This document shows positions 18,438 to 27,237 of a stretch of 64,000 nucleotides of DNA, piece by piece (positions within the stretch are counted from its first letter, which is position 1; every line of letters begins with the position of its first letter). The notes beneath the pieces were generated by a model. It was not told the DNA's origin, ran no database searches, and was given only the letters and a program-made list of their open reading frames with translations. Position numbers and translations under genes: made by a program. Source of the DNA: Tianweitania sp. UT-5YL-CI-8 (lineage in GTDB: Bacteria; Pseudomonadota; Alphaproteobacteria; Rhizobiales; Rhizobiaceae); assembly GCF_030010215.1 (NCBI RefSeq), contig NZ_JASCRR010000015.1:22448-86447 (forward strand), read 5' to 3'.

Positions 18438-19442
18438 TCACACCGCTTGCGGGCCGCGTCCACCTAGAATGACTGCACTGTTCAGAACAAGTCGGACCAG
18501 TTCAGTCTGCCGTGTGATGCCACTTTTTGAAAAGATGGAACGCAGATGCGCGCGCGCCGTGTTTCGGCTGATGTCCAGCGATGTAGCAGCGTCCTCCAGT
18601 GAAAGACCGGCCGTCAACCGCCGTGTAACCGCAGCTTCGGCTGGGGTCAGGTCGAAAATCTGCCTCACGAACTCACCCTCAACTTCAGGCGCCAGATCGC
18701 AGTCACGAATATAGATTGCCACCGAGTCTCCTCCGGACATCACGGGCCGTATCATAATACCCAGGTTCCGGGTTCCGGATCGTTTCGTCAGTGACAAACC
18801 GCGCGAAAGCCCAGTCTCACCCAACGCAGCCTTGATAGCCGCTTGAAGCTCCCGATCCTCGACAGCACTCATTGCCCGGAGCTTTCCGCTCTGAACCTGA
18901 AGTCCATCACGGGTAGAGACGAATCTTTGAGCGACGGTGGACGTTTTCGTAATCTTACCCGCGCAGTCCACGATGATGACCCCGACATTCAGCTTATCAA
19001 GCACATCGGAATATAAGATTCGCTCAACCTCGGAGCTATCCATCCGTTTTACCATCCTCAGTGTGCGTACGAACTGCGAAGCTATGATGGCACACATAGC
19101 CGACTCCTCCGCATCGAATTTACCCGAGAGACGTTCGCGGAATAGCCACAGAGTATAAGTGCCGGCATCTTCTTTTTCTGGCTCATTCGCGAGAACGTAA
19201 TGCGTTTCCTTAAGCTGTGAAAAGCTGGGGTGTTGTGAACCGCTCAAGTCAACAGGTGAAAAAAACAAGGTAGGATCACCCTGTCGCGCGCGATTATCCA
19301 TCGCCAATACCGCGACCTGGGCTCCAAAATGGTGACGCACGATATCAAGGGATGTCTCTAGCGGGGCACACATTTCGATACTTTTCGTCAGTCCGCTCAG
19401 CAGATCGCCGAGTTCTACTATAGAACGAGAGTGAAATGTCAT
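18438..19442 (-). CDS. LuxR-type HTH transcriptional regulator with PAS/GAF-like N-terminus
   Basis: A 334-residue regulator. The C-terminal ~65 residues (FDLTPAEAAVTRRLTAGLSLEDAATSLDISRNTARAHLRSIFSKSG) form a LuxR-type helix-turn-helix. Upstream is a PAS-like region (ILYSDVLDKLNVGVIIVDCAGKI), and the first ~120 residues are an uncharacterised sensory portion. No receiver domain or autoinducer-binding signature is evident. The ATG at 19442 is chosen because GGGAGGT lies 7 bases upstream. It may control the neighbouring catabolic genes or the transporter components, but no binding site can be assigned. Confidence 0.85.
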   Translation of the reverse strand: MTFHSRSIVELGDLLSGLTKSIEMCAPLETSLDIVRHHFGAQVAVLAMDNRARQGDPTLFFSPVDLSGSQHPSFSQLKETHYVLANEPEKEDAGTYTLWLFRERLSGKFDAEESAMCAIIASQFVRTLRMVKRMDSSEVERILYSDVLDKLNVGVIIVDCAGKITKTSTVAQRFVSTRDGLQVQSGKLRAMSAVEDRELQAAIKAALGETGLSRGLSLTKRSGTRNLGIMIRPVMSGGDSVAIYIRDCDLAPEVEGEFVRQIFDLTPAEAAVTRRLTAGLSLEDAATSLDISRNTARAHLRSIFSKSGITRQTELVRLVLNSAVILGGRGPQAV

Positions 19443-20044
19443 TTGATAAACCTCCCTGACCTGGCAGCGGCGAGCCAAATCTTAGACCAATCGATAAGTG
19501 ATTATTTCCTCGCTAAAAGGCCTCATAGCGATACGCGACGGAAAAACTCTTTGGAACGAAGCAAGGATTCACCATGGCTACCTCCCGTGATGCCTTGAGT
19601 ATGAACACTATGTCATTAATTCAACACATCGTCAATTTCTTTGAAGAGTTGTCAAAAATTTTGCACTGCGTCAAAATTTGGTTGGAGGACAGCAAGCCCG
19701 ATGATGAATGGCGGCGGGATCGGCGGCCGGCCGCTTATCGTTCAGAGACGGACTTGTCGAATAAAAATTCAGAGATTGGACTGCCCTAAAGCGTCCACTG
19801 CTTTGGGAAGTTGCATTTACCCGCGCATCGCTTCAAAGGCTCAGTTTCGAGAGCGCGTCAGCCGACACAACTGTTGTATTAATCAAAAATGAAAAGGCTG
19901 GTCCCTGTTAATACAGGAACCAGCCTTTAATCCACTTAAGCAATGGACAGTGCAATTCTACCGGTTATTTCAAAATCAGAGCCATGCGTGTCTTACAAGG
20001 AGCTACGACGTTACGATCTCGGTTGCGGATATGTAATGGGCAAC
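19443..20044. other. 602-bp region without a convincing gene
   Basis: This stretch lies upstream of the LuxR-type gene and downstream of the binding-protein gene. It is more AT-rich than its surroundings and holds close direct repeats, GTCAAAAATTTTG (19651-19663) and GTCAAAATTTG (19670-19680). One short frame at 19574-19789 (71 codons, start MATSRDALSMNTMSL, with AAGGA about 8 bases upstream) could be a small protein, but it resembles nothing I know. The terminator for the binding-protein gene is listed separately. Confidence 0.4.
19893..19928 (-). terminator. Rho-independent terminator after the ABC binding-protein gene
   Basis: AAAGGCTGGT pairs with ACCAGCCTTT (10 bp). After one mismatch, CCTGT pairs with ACAGG around a TAAT loop. 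Read on the minus strand, the stem is followed by TCATTTTTGATT. It lies 117 bases past the stop at 20045. Confidence 0.8.
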
Positions 20045-21256
20045 TTATGCTGGACAGTCGGCGCGTTCGACAAGTCCATCTTCACGCAAGGCATAAGGAT
20101 TTTTCACAACCTTAATCGAGGATGGAGCTGGAAGAAAATGACTCTTGTCGCTCGCCTGCAACTCTCCGATCTGCACCTTGACCTTATCGGCATTCTGCTG
20201 AAGCCATTTTGATAGAGCTTCGCTCTCTGTCGTGCCCGCGCCATTTGCCGCCGCTGCAAGTATAAACGGTTGAATGTAATATGGGTTCAGCGAGGGAGCC
20301 CCACCCATTCGCTCAAGATCTTTTACACGCTCGACGGCGCGCGCGGCGAACTTCGCGAATTCCGATTCACCGACGGGATCACCGGGGCAGTAGGTCATCC
20401 CAACGAACTGTGTGCTGTAAACGCCTTCAAACGCGTCTTCTCCGATAGTCTTCGCGTTGCCCACCGCATAGTTGCTCATCGTCTGGCCGGAAAGCACCGG
20501 GACTTCCCAACCAATATCCGCACGATTTTCCAGAAGCTTGCGGGAATCATCGCCAATAGAGTTGATCAGCAAGATGGCCTCGGCACCCGCGCTGCGCATG
20601 GAGAAAAGCTGGGGCGTCATATCTTCGGCTCGAAAGGGGAACTCCTGCACGATAACCGGCTCGACGTTGCGAGATTTCATGTAAGCCAGGATCTCGCTGA
20701 CAGCAGCTTTGGACATGCCACCATTGTCTGAGATCAACGCCATTTTGCTGAGCTTTAGCACGTCAATGGCATAATCGACATTGGGACGCATCTGGTTCAG
20801 GCCGGTCACTGAGTCTGAGAAGTGATAGGGGGCGAATTCGGGCGTCAATTGCGTCGAAGCCGCGGTCGAAACCTGGGCGACTTTCTTCTCGTTGGTGACG
20901 GCGACAAGCGGGATGGTTTCCTGGCTGGTAGCGGGGCCAACAAGAAGCTGAATTTTCTCATTCTCAATAAGACGCCGAAGCTCACTGACGGCGTGGGTTG
21001 GGTCGGTTGCAGTATCGGCCAGCACGAGCTCGACCTTTTTGCCGAGAATGCCACCCGATTCGTTTATTTCGTCTACGGCCATCCTCCAGGCCTGTTCGGC
21101 AACTGCGCCTATGGACGCGCCGCCACCCGTCAGGGAGACGATGCCGCCCATCTTAATAGTATCTTCAGCGTGGGCACCAGGCACAGCGACTGCAAAGGTT
21201 GCAGCCGAGGTCAATGCCATCATGGCAAGGCGGCTGACGTAAGATGTAATGTTCAT
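20045..21256 (-). CDS. ABC transporter substrate-binding protein, Leu/Ile/Val-binding family (second copy)
   Basis: A 403-residue periplasmic binding protein with a signal peptide of about 30 residues (to GAHA, then EDTIKMGG). Its HAAT-family blocks include IVSLTGGGASIGAVAEQAWRMAVDEINESGG and LLVGPATSQETIPLVAVTNEKKV. The start at 21256 is supported by GGAGGAAAAC immediately upstream. It is not adjacent to permease genes. The complete Liv-type permease/ATPase set at 34771-38156 has no binding protein of its own, so this protein or the one at 623-1816 may serve it. Confidence 0.9.
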   Translation of the reverse strand: MNITSYVSRLAMMALTSAATFAVAVPGAHAEDTIKMGGIVSLTGGGASIGAVAEQAWRMAVDEINESGGILGKKVELVLADTATDPTHAVSELRRLIENEKIQLLVGPATSQETIPLVAVTNEKKVAQVSTAASTQLTPEFAPYHFSDSVTGLNQMRPNVDYAIDVLKLSKMALISDNGGMSKAAVSEILAYMKSRNVEPVIVQEFPFRAEDMTPQLFSMRSAGAEAILLINSIGDDSRKLLENRADIGWEVPVLSGQTMSNYAVGNAKTIGEDAFEGVYSTQFVGMTYCPGDPVGESEFAKFAARAVERVKDLERMGGAPSLNPYYIQPFILAAAANGAGTTESEALSKWLQQNADKVKVQIGELQASDKSHFLPAPSSIKVVKNPYALREDGLVERADCPA

Positions 21257-21374
21257 GTTTTCCTCCACCAATCAGTTCTCAACGAGACCAAGCATTCGCT
21301 TCTTGCAACGGCATCGTTCAATCAGACGAGGCAGCGCGCGGCAATCACACTTCACCACGTTCTTGACGAGCGTC

Positions 21375-22160
21375 TTATGCTGTTTCCTGTTTTTGCGCTG
21401 TTGCAGCGTGGCGGCGAATAATATCCTGGAAGAGCGGTGGCTCTCCCCCGCCATGAACTTCCAATCTTGCGCCACTAATAAACGCTGCCATCGGTGAACT
21501 GAGATACAGCGCTGCCGAGGCGATGTCCGATCCTCTGCCCATTCGCTTCAACGGGAGGGACGCTGCAAGCTCCTCTTGCGCCTCTCGCGAGCCATAACTC
21601 AACTCCGTCTGCTCGGTCTGCATAAGCCCGGCAATAATGGCGTTGACGCGTATTGCGGGACCCCACTCCTGCGCAAGACTCCCTGTGAGGCTCAGTAGAC
21701 CAGCCTTCGCGGCTCCATAGGCAGCGGCTCCAGGAGCCGGACGTTCAGCTGAGACGCTTGCGATATTAATGATCGAACCGCCTTCCGGCAGTGGCACCAT
21801 CCACCGATGCACAGCTTGTGAGAGATGCAGCGGCCCAGTAAGGTTAAGGGCGATGATTGACTCCGAAAACCGCGGCGATACTTTCGACGCATCGGCCGGT
21901 GGAGAGCCCCCTGCGTTGTTGACCAGCACGTCTATGCGTCCAAACGCCTCGCCAACTGCATCGACGAAGGTACGGCAGGATTCCGCGTTTCTCACGTCAC
22001 ATTTGTAGAATACGGCGCTCCTCCCATCCTTTTCCGGAGGTGCTTCGGGCTCGTTTCGAGCGCAAACCGCGACATCGGCGCCAGCCCCCAAAAAGGCTTC
22101 TACGATGAAACGACCGATTCCCTTCGTGCCACCAGTAACGATGACGACGCGGTTATCCAT
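21375..22160 (-). CDS. SDR family oxidoreductase
   Basis: A 261-residue short-chain dehydrogenase with VTGGTKGIGR (about 8-17), VNNAGG, a SASVSAE-type serine region (INIASVSAE) and the YGAAK catalytic pair; the C-terminus is shorter and less regular than usual. The start at 22160 (MDNRVVIVTGG) is preferred; a start 15 codons upstream (MERNVDDYL) is possible. It precedes the second binding-protein gene by 118 bases on the same strand and is divergent from the acyl-CoA ligase gene, with a 223-bp intergenic region that probably holds both promoters. Confidence 0.87.
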   Translation of the reverse strand: MDNRVVIVTGGTKGIGRFIVEAFLGAGADVAVCARNEPEAPPEKDGRSAVFYKCDVRNAESCRTFVDAVGEAFGRIDVLVNNAGGSPPADASKVSPRFSESIIALNLTGPLHLSQAVHRWMVPLPEGGSIINIASVSAERPAPGAAAYGAAKAGLLSLTGSLAQEWGPAIRVNAIIAGLMQTEQTELSYGSREAQEELAASLPLKRMGRGSDIASAALYLSSPMAAFISGARLEVHGGGEPPLFQDIIRRHAATAQKQETA

Positions 22161-22383
22161 CCTCGGTAAAAAAGAGTTCAAATAATCATCCACATTCCGC
22201 TCCATACGCCACGGCGTTTCGGCCATCGCTTTCCGACAGTCCTGGTATACCTTCCTTAAGTTAAACAGGGCCGCAAAAAATTCGTCTTTTCGGACGATGC
22301 GGCGCTCGACGTCGGAGTTTATGGCACGGAGATAACACCGTGCCGAATGTTGCCAACGGCGTCTAGAAACCGACAGGCTGATC

Positions 22384-23970
22384 ATGAACGTCGATAGTTC
22401 GACCTGGGATTTCACGACAATTCCCGCTTTATGCGCTCAGGCAGCGCAAGTCTACGGCGACCAGACAGCGATAGAAGACGGTGGCGTTACCCTGAGCTTC
22501 CTTGAGCTGGATACCATTCGCCGGAAGGTCGCCAAAGCTTTTATAGCTGCCGGGATCAAAAAAGGCGACAGAGTCATGATCTGGAGCCCAAACACCTGGA
22601 AATGGTTCAGTGCAGCTCTGGGGCTGGTGAGCGTCGGTGCGATTCTGATCCCTACTAGTACACGTTTCAAAGGCGCCGAGGTCGGCGAGTTGATCAAGCG
22701 CAGCGGCGCCTCCATGATGTTGTCGGTCGGCGATTTCCTCGGCCAATATTACCCCGATCAATTGAATGGCTCTTCTCGCACTTCATTGCGCGCACTCATC
22801 GTATTTGATGGCGCGCGTGGTGAAGACATGAGCTGGGACGCATTTCTGGCCGCAGGCGAAGACATCGACGACGTGCAACTGGATGCGATAACGTCCAACG
22901 TCCTACCTGACGACCTCTGCGATATGCTCTTCACGTCTGGCACGACCGGTCATCCCAAGGGTGTGATGTACGCTCACAGGCAATGCCTTCGCGCCGTCGA
23001 TGCGTGGGCGACGCGTGTTGGAATTCGTCATAGGGATAGGATACTGGTGATCCCCCCCTTTTTTCACGCCTTTGGCTATCGGTCTGGCGCTATCGTGTCG
23101 TTGATGCGGGGCGCGGTATTGCTGCCGCACCTAACCTATGATCCAGATGAAATCCTGCATCGTGTTTGGCGTGAGCAGATCAGCGTCATCCCCGGTCCTC
23201 CGACAATTTTTCACGGCATGCTGCAGCATCCGCAACTCGCCAAATTTGACACCAGCAGCCTGCGGCTCGGGATTACAGGTGGATCGGTAGTTCCAGCTAC
23301 CTTGATCCGCCGCATGCGATCGGAACTTGGCTTCACGGGCGTCGTCAACGGATATGGCCTAACCGAATGCGGCGGTTATGGCACGATGTGTCGGGCGGAC
23401 GACGATGCTGAGGTTATCGCCAACACATGCGGAAAACCGTTCCCCGACACTGAGGTCTGCATCATGGGTGAGCATGGCAAGCTGTTGCCTGATGGTGAGC
23501 CGGGCGAAGTGGTTGTGCGCGGATATATCACCATGCGGGGCTACTTCAACGATATGGAAGCCACAGCCAAGACGATTGACCAAGACGGATGGTTGCACAC
23601 GGGCGATATCGGCTACTTCGACACGGACGGAAATCTGCGCATCGAGGACCGCGTCAAGGATATGTACATCACAGGTGGGTTCAACTGCTACCCCGCAGAG
23701 ATCGAACGCTTCATGAGCGCCCACCCCGCAGTCGGTCAAATCGCGGTCATCGGCGTACCGGATGACCGTATGGGTGAGATCGGAAAGGCCTTTGTCGTAC
23801 TCCGTCCCGGAACCTCTGCCACAGAGCGCGAGTTGATCGATTGGACGCGTGCCAATATCGCCAACTATAAGGTTCCTCGGATCATAGAGTTCCGGACATC
23901 GCTGCCGACCAGCCCACAAGGGAAAGTCGTCAAGGATCGACTGCGCGACCCACTACCCCAGACGACGTGA
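22384..23970 (+). CDS. Acyl-CoA ligase, FadD3-like (ANL superfamily)
   Basis: A 528-residue adenylate-forming ligase. It has the P-loop-like motif LFTSGTTGHPKG (about 182-193), NGYGLTECGGYGTM, the hinge LHTGDIGYFDTDGNLRIEDRVKD and the C-terminal catalytic lysine context SPQGKVVKD. The N-terminal text (GDRVMIWSPNTWKWFSAALGLVSVGAILIPTSTRFKG) is very close to what I know of FadD3, which activates the indanone propionate left after steroid A/B-ring degradation. It would activate a carboxylic acid as its CoA thioester and so start the pathway served by both catabolic operons. The exact acid is unknown. Confidence 0.88.
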   Translation: MNVDSSTWDFTTIPALCAQAAQVYGDQTAIEDGGVTLSFLELDTIRRKVAKAFIAAGIKKGDRVMIWSPNTWKWFSAALGLVSVGAILIPTSTRFKGAEVGELIKRSGASMMLSVGDFLGQYYPDQLNGSSRTSLRALIVFDGARGEDMSWDAFLAAGEDIDDVQLDAITSNVLPDDLCDMLFTSGTTGHPKGVMYAHRQCLRAVDAWATRVGIRHRDRILVIPPFFHAFGYRSGAIVSLMRGAVLLPHLTYDPDEILHRVWREQISVIPGPPTIFHGMLQHPQLAKFDTSSLRLGITGGSVVPATLIRRMRSELGFTGVVNGYGLTECGGYGTMCRADDDAEVIANTCGKPFPDTEVCIMGEHGKLLPDGEPGEVVVRGYITMRGYFNDMEATAKTIDQDGWLHTGDIGYFDTDGNLRIEDRVKDMYITGGFNCYPAEIERFMSAHPAVGQIAVIGVPDDRMGEIGKAFVVLRPGTSATERELIDWTRANIANYKVPRIIEFRTSLPTSPQGKVVKDRLRDPLPQTT

Positions 23971-24102
23971 ACTCTGGATATGCCATCTTTTGCGGGAGCA
24001 GCTCCTGACTCAAGGTGGGTATCTCGATGTCGTAGACCTCATGACAGTCTGCACCTAGGAATGCCGAAGTCGAGCAGGCGCAAAGGCAGGGATAAGACGA
24101 CC

Positions 24103-25164
24103 TCAATCTGCGGTCGAATAGTCTGTGTAGCCCTCGGGGCCGGGCGTATAGACGGTCTTTGTGTCATATCCCGCCAATTCGACACCTCTGCGCAGGCGGG
24201 AGACAAGGTCGGGATTGCCAATGAAGAGCCGTCCGAAGGAAACCGCGTCTGCATCTCCTGCAGCGATAACCTGAGCAGCGGTTTCGCCGGTCAGCTCATT
24301 GTTTAGGATAAGTTTTCCACGCCAATGTGCTTTCACGAGCTCGAAATTGTCTACTTTTGGGAAGCTTCGCCGCACAAGGTGCAAATAAGCGAGACCGAGC
24401 TTTGAAGACTTCTCCAGGAGCAAGCCATAGGTCTCCCGTGGATTGTCGTCGTCTATGTCGTTATAGTCGAAGCCGGGGCATAAGCGCAGTCCGACACGAT
24501 CATAGCCGATGGCATCGCCAAGGGCTTCGAGAACCTCCATGGTGAAGCGTATCCGGTTTTCGGTGCTTCCTCCGTATCGATCAGTCCGCCGATTGCTGTT
24601 CGACGACAGGAACTGCATCGGGAGATAACCGCTCGAACAATGGAGCTCCACCCCATCCAGGCCCGCCTCCCTGGCGTTTAATGCCGCCTGACGATACTCG
24701 CGAACCACGTCGCCAATTTCAACGACCTCAAGAGCACGTGGTTTGTCGATATCGACGAGGCCGTTCTTGTCCGTGAAGATTTTCGCATTTGCCCGGATGG
24801 CGGAAGGGGCGACGATCTCGGAGTCGTCTTCCTTGTTGAGACGCGAAGCCACACGGCCGCAATGCATCAATTGGGCTACCACAACTCCATCCTCGGCATG
24901 CACCGCCGCGGCAACGCGCCGCCATCCCTCGGTCTGTGGAGCTGAGTAGAGGCCAGGCGTACGGCAATACCCTTTTCCGGCCGGGCTTGGCTGGATACCC
25001 TCAGTCACCACCAAACCGGCCGAGGCCCTCTGCCTGTAATATTCTGCTTGCAGTTCGGTAGGCACATCTCCCTTGCCTGCCCGGCTACGTGTCATCGGTG
25101 ACATGACTATGCGGTTGCGGAGCTTGAACGCCCCAAGTTCGACTGGAGAGAAGAGTTCGTCCAC
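24103..25164 (-). CDS. NADH:flavin oxidoreductase, Old Yellow Enzyme family, with altered active site
   Basis: A 353-residue FMN-binding TIM barrel of the Old Yellow Enzyme/NemA branch: LRNRIVMSPMTRSRA, VVAQLMHCGRVA, DRYGGSTENRIRF and the FMN phosphate loop AVSFGRLFIGNP. These enzymes reduce the double bond of enones. The usual substrate-binding His-x-x-Asn is here HCSS (His175, Ser178), followed by GY with the proton-donor Tyr180, so the asparagine is replaced by serine. Substrate specificity is therefore probably shifted. It is the last gene of the long leftward operon. Confidence 0.9.
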   Translation of the reverse strand: MDELFSPVELGAFKLRNRIVMSPMTRSRAGKGDVPTELQAEYYRQRASAGLVVTEGIQPSPAGKGYCRTPGLYSAPQTEGWRRVAAAVHAEDGVVVAQLMHCGRVASRLNKEDDSEIVAPSAIRANAKIFTDKNGLVDIDKPRALEVVEIGDVVREYRQAALNAREAGLDGVELHCSSGYLPMQFLSSNSNRRTDRYGGSTENRIRFTMEVLEALGDAIGYDRVGLRLCPGFDYNDIDDDNPRETYGLLLEKSSKLGLAYLHLVRRSFPKVDNFELVKAHWRGKLILNNELTGETAAQVIAAGDADAVSFGRLFIGNPDLVSRLRRGVELAGYDTKTVYTPGPEGYTDYSTAD

Positions 25165-25211
25165 TATCTATCTCTCCTGTTCGATAAAGATTGCCACCTT
25201 CTCACGGAGCA

Positions 25212-25691
25212 TCAGTTGCTCTTATTGTCGACGTTCAACAGTCCAAGGTCAGCATTATCGGAAGTATCAACCCGTATGCGCGTCAGCTTGCGGTAAACGA
25301 ATTGCCAACCATTGGGACCCTTACGGTACTTCTCATGATAATGGCCGTATCCATGCAGCCAGTGGCTTTCTTCACCCTGCTTCCAGAAGAGCATGTCCTC
25401 CATTGCCCACACGCCTTCGGCCGTCGTGTCGGATAAAATTGTTATCTCAGGGGTATGCGCATGATGTATGGAAGTTATGTGGCCGAGCACCTGAGCCAGC
25501 CGGGCAGCATTGGCTTTAGCGCCGACAGCAGGCTCCCCGCCGGCATATGTATCGGAGACGTGGTCTTCAGCGTGCGTCGCCTCATAATCGGCCCAGCGCT
25601 TCTCATCCATTGCGCGGATCCGGCGCGCCTTGAGATTTTTGATGTCTTCGATCGCGATGAGTCGTTCGATGTCTCTTACTACTTTTTCCAC
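25212..25691 (-). CDS. SnoaL-like / nuclear transport factor 2-fold protein
   Basis: A 159-residue protein with the SnoaL-like NTF2-fold pattern: IERLIAIEDIKNLKARRIRAMDEKRWADYEATHAEDHV, then TAEGVWAMEDMLFW and GYGHYHEKYRKGPNGWQFVYRKLTRIRV. Relatives include ketosteroid-isomerase-like enzymes, dehydrochlorinases and many uncharacterised catabolic proteins; no reaction is assigned. It sits in the leftward operon between an SDR gene (15-base gap) and the Old Yellow Enzyme gene (47-base gap), which suggests isomerisation or dehydration of a pathway intermediate. Confidence 0.82.
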   Translation of the reverse strand: MEKVVRDIERLIAIEDIKNLKARRIRAMDEKRWADYEATHAEDHVSDTYAGGEPAVGAKANAARLAQVLGHITSIHHAHTPEITILSDTTAEGVWAMEDMLFWKQGEESHWLHGYGHYHEKYRKGPNGWQFVYRKLTRIRVDTSDNADLGLLNVDNKSN

Positions 25692-25706
25692 CCGCGTCCT
25701 CCTCGT

Positions 25707-26615
25707 TCACGCTGCGCCATAGACCGGCTTCGGAGCCGCCCGCTTGGCGACAAGTTCAACAATTTTTTCACCCAGATCGGCTGCTTCCCAACGTTCGCCC
25801 TTGTCGAACTCAGGTCCGTCGGTCCAACCCTGGCAGACGCGGATACTGCCCCCCAACAGTTCGAATATCTGCCCGGTTACGTCGCCGGACCGACCGCTGC
25901 AGAGCCATGCGACCAGAGGGGCTGTATTTTCCGGTGCGAACAGGTCGAATTCGCCTTCCTTTGGTTGCATGGCTTCGGCGAAAGCCGTCTCAGTCATTCT
26001 CGTGCGCGCATTGGGCGCAAGTCCATTGGCGGTAATGCCATAGCGACGAAGCTCCGCTGCCTGCACGAGCGTCAGCGTCGCGATACCCGCCTTGGCCGTG
26101 GAATAGGCGCTTTGCCCGACGCTTCCCTGAAGTCCCGCACCGGACGAGGTGTTGACGATGCGGGCGTCAACGGCGTGGCCTGCCTTCTGGCGCGCCCGCC
26201 AGTAGTCAACCGCGTGCCGGCTGACGCAGAAATGACCGCGCAAGTGGACCCGCAGCACAGCGTCCCACTCCTCAGGCGTGCAGGAGACGAACATGCGGTC
26301 GCGCACGAAGCCGGCGTTGTTCACGACCGCGTGCAAATCCCCGAATGCGTCGAGTGCAGCCTTTACAATTCGGCCGCCGGCCTCGAAGTCGGCCACGTCG
26401 TCATAATTGGCAACCGCTTGCCCCCCCAGTGCCTTGATTTCGTCGACGACTTGTTGCGCCGGAGTCTCTCCAGTGGTGTCGCCGTGGGTTCCGACGCCCA
26501 GATCGTTGACGACGACTTTCGCACCCTCCGCCGCCAACCCCAGCGCATAGGCACGGCCCAAACCGCGTCCTGCTCCTGTGACGATCACCACCCTGTTGTC
26601 GCAGATACTGGTCAT
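25707..26615 (-). CDS. SDR family oxidoreductase, HSD17B4/3-hydroxyacyl-CoA dehydrogenase-like
   Basis: A 302-residue short-chain dehydrogenase of the longer type. VTGAGRGLGRAYALGLAAEGAKVVVNDLGVG is the signature start of the (3R)-hydroxyacyl-CoA dehydrogenase domain of multifunctional enzyme type 2, and the NNAGFVRDRMF and YSTAK motifs agree. Actinobacterial steroid clusters use such SDRs (IpdF and relatives) on CoA thioesters or keto groups. It lies in the leftward operon, 20 bases after the gamma-carbonic-anhydrase-like gene. The role in acyl-CoA oxidation is inferred. Confidence 0.88.
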   Translation of the reverse strand: MTSICDNRVVIVTGAGRGLGRAYALGLAAEGAKVVVNDLGVGTHGDTTGETPAQQVVDEIKALGGQAVANYDDVADFEAGGRIVKAALDAFGDLHAVVNNAGFVRDRMFVSCTPEEWDAVLRVHLRGHFCVSRHAVDYWRARQKAGHAVDARIVNTSSGAGLQGSVGQSAYSTAKAGIATLTLVQAAELRRYGITANGLAPNARTRMTETAFAEAMQPKEGEFDLFAPENTAPLVAWLCSGRSGDVTGQIFELLGGSIRVCQGWTDGPEFDKGERWEAADLGEKIVELVAKRAAPKPVYGAA

Positions 26616-26635
26616 CCTGTTGCTCTTCTCTGTTC

Positions 26636-27235
26636 TCAGATTCTATTCGCCAGCCGAACCGCTGTGGCATTACCCGCATTGCGACGGCGCTCCGGATCCG
26701 GCTTAGTCAAGGGCTCGCACTCAATCATCGCTATCAGCGAGCGGTCGGCAAGGCGCTGATATTCGCCGTCACCGTTGTTGCGCCAGCGGATGGCCTCATC
26801 GGGCATATCGCGCACCGCTTTGGCGGGATTCCCTGCGATGAGCTGCCGATCGCCCGTAACGGTGTCATTCTTGACCAGACTCAACGCCGCCACGAGGCAG
26901 TCCTCCCCGATTACAGCGCCATCCAGCACCACCGCCTGCATCCCGATGAGCGCGTTAACGCCGACTGTGCAGCCGTGAAGTATGGCACCGTGACCGACCG
27001 TCGCGCCCCGACGCACGATACAATCAGACCCTGCGCCCGTGTGAAGAGTGCAGTTGTCCTGGATGCTCGTGTCGCCTTCGATCGTAATGCGTCCGAAGTC
27101 GCCGCGCAGCGACGCACCAGGTCCGATGTAGCAGCGTGGCCCAACGGTGACGTCACCGATCAACACTGCGGTCGGATGAAGATAGGTGGTCGGGTCGACC
27201 ACCGGGACGATGCCTTCGAACGAGTAGACCGGCAT
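26636..27235 (-). CDS. Gamma-carbonic-anhydrase/PaaY-like hexapeptide-repeat protein
   Basis: A 199-residue left-handed beta-helix protein. Hexapeptide repeats run from about residue 20 to 140 (VLIGDVTVGPRCYIGPGASLRGDFG, GHGAILHGCTVG). His residues fit the gamma-carbonic anhydrase zinc site (NCTLHT, VGHGAILHG). PaaY, the phenylacetate-pathway member, is a thioesterase that removes dead-end CoA compounds; a similar housekeeping role here is inferred. The start at 27235 leaves 2 bases after the thiolase stop. The C-terminal ~30 residues are rich in Arg and Asn and are not part of the helix. Confidence 0.87.
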   Translation of the reverse strand: MPVYSFEGIVPVVDPTTYLHPTAVLIGDVTVGPRCYIGPGASLRGDFGRITIEGDTSIQDNCTLHTGAGSDCIVRRGATVGHGAILHGCTVGVNALIGMQAVVLDGAVIGEDCLVAALSLVKNDTVTGDRQLIAGNPAKAVRDMPDEAIRWRNNGDGEYQRLADRSLIAMIECEPLTKPDPERRRNAGNATAVRLANRI

Positions 27236-27237
27236 CG

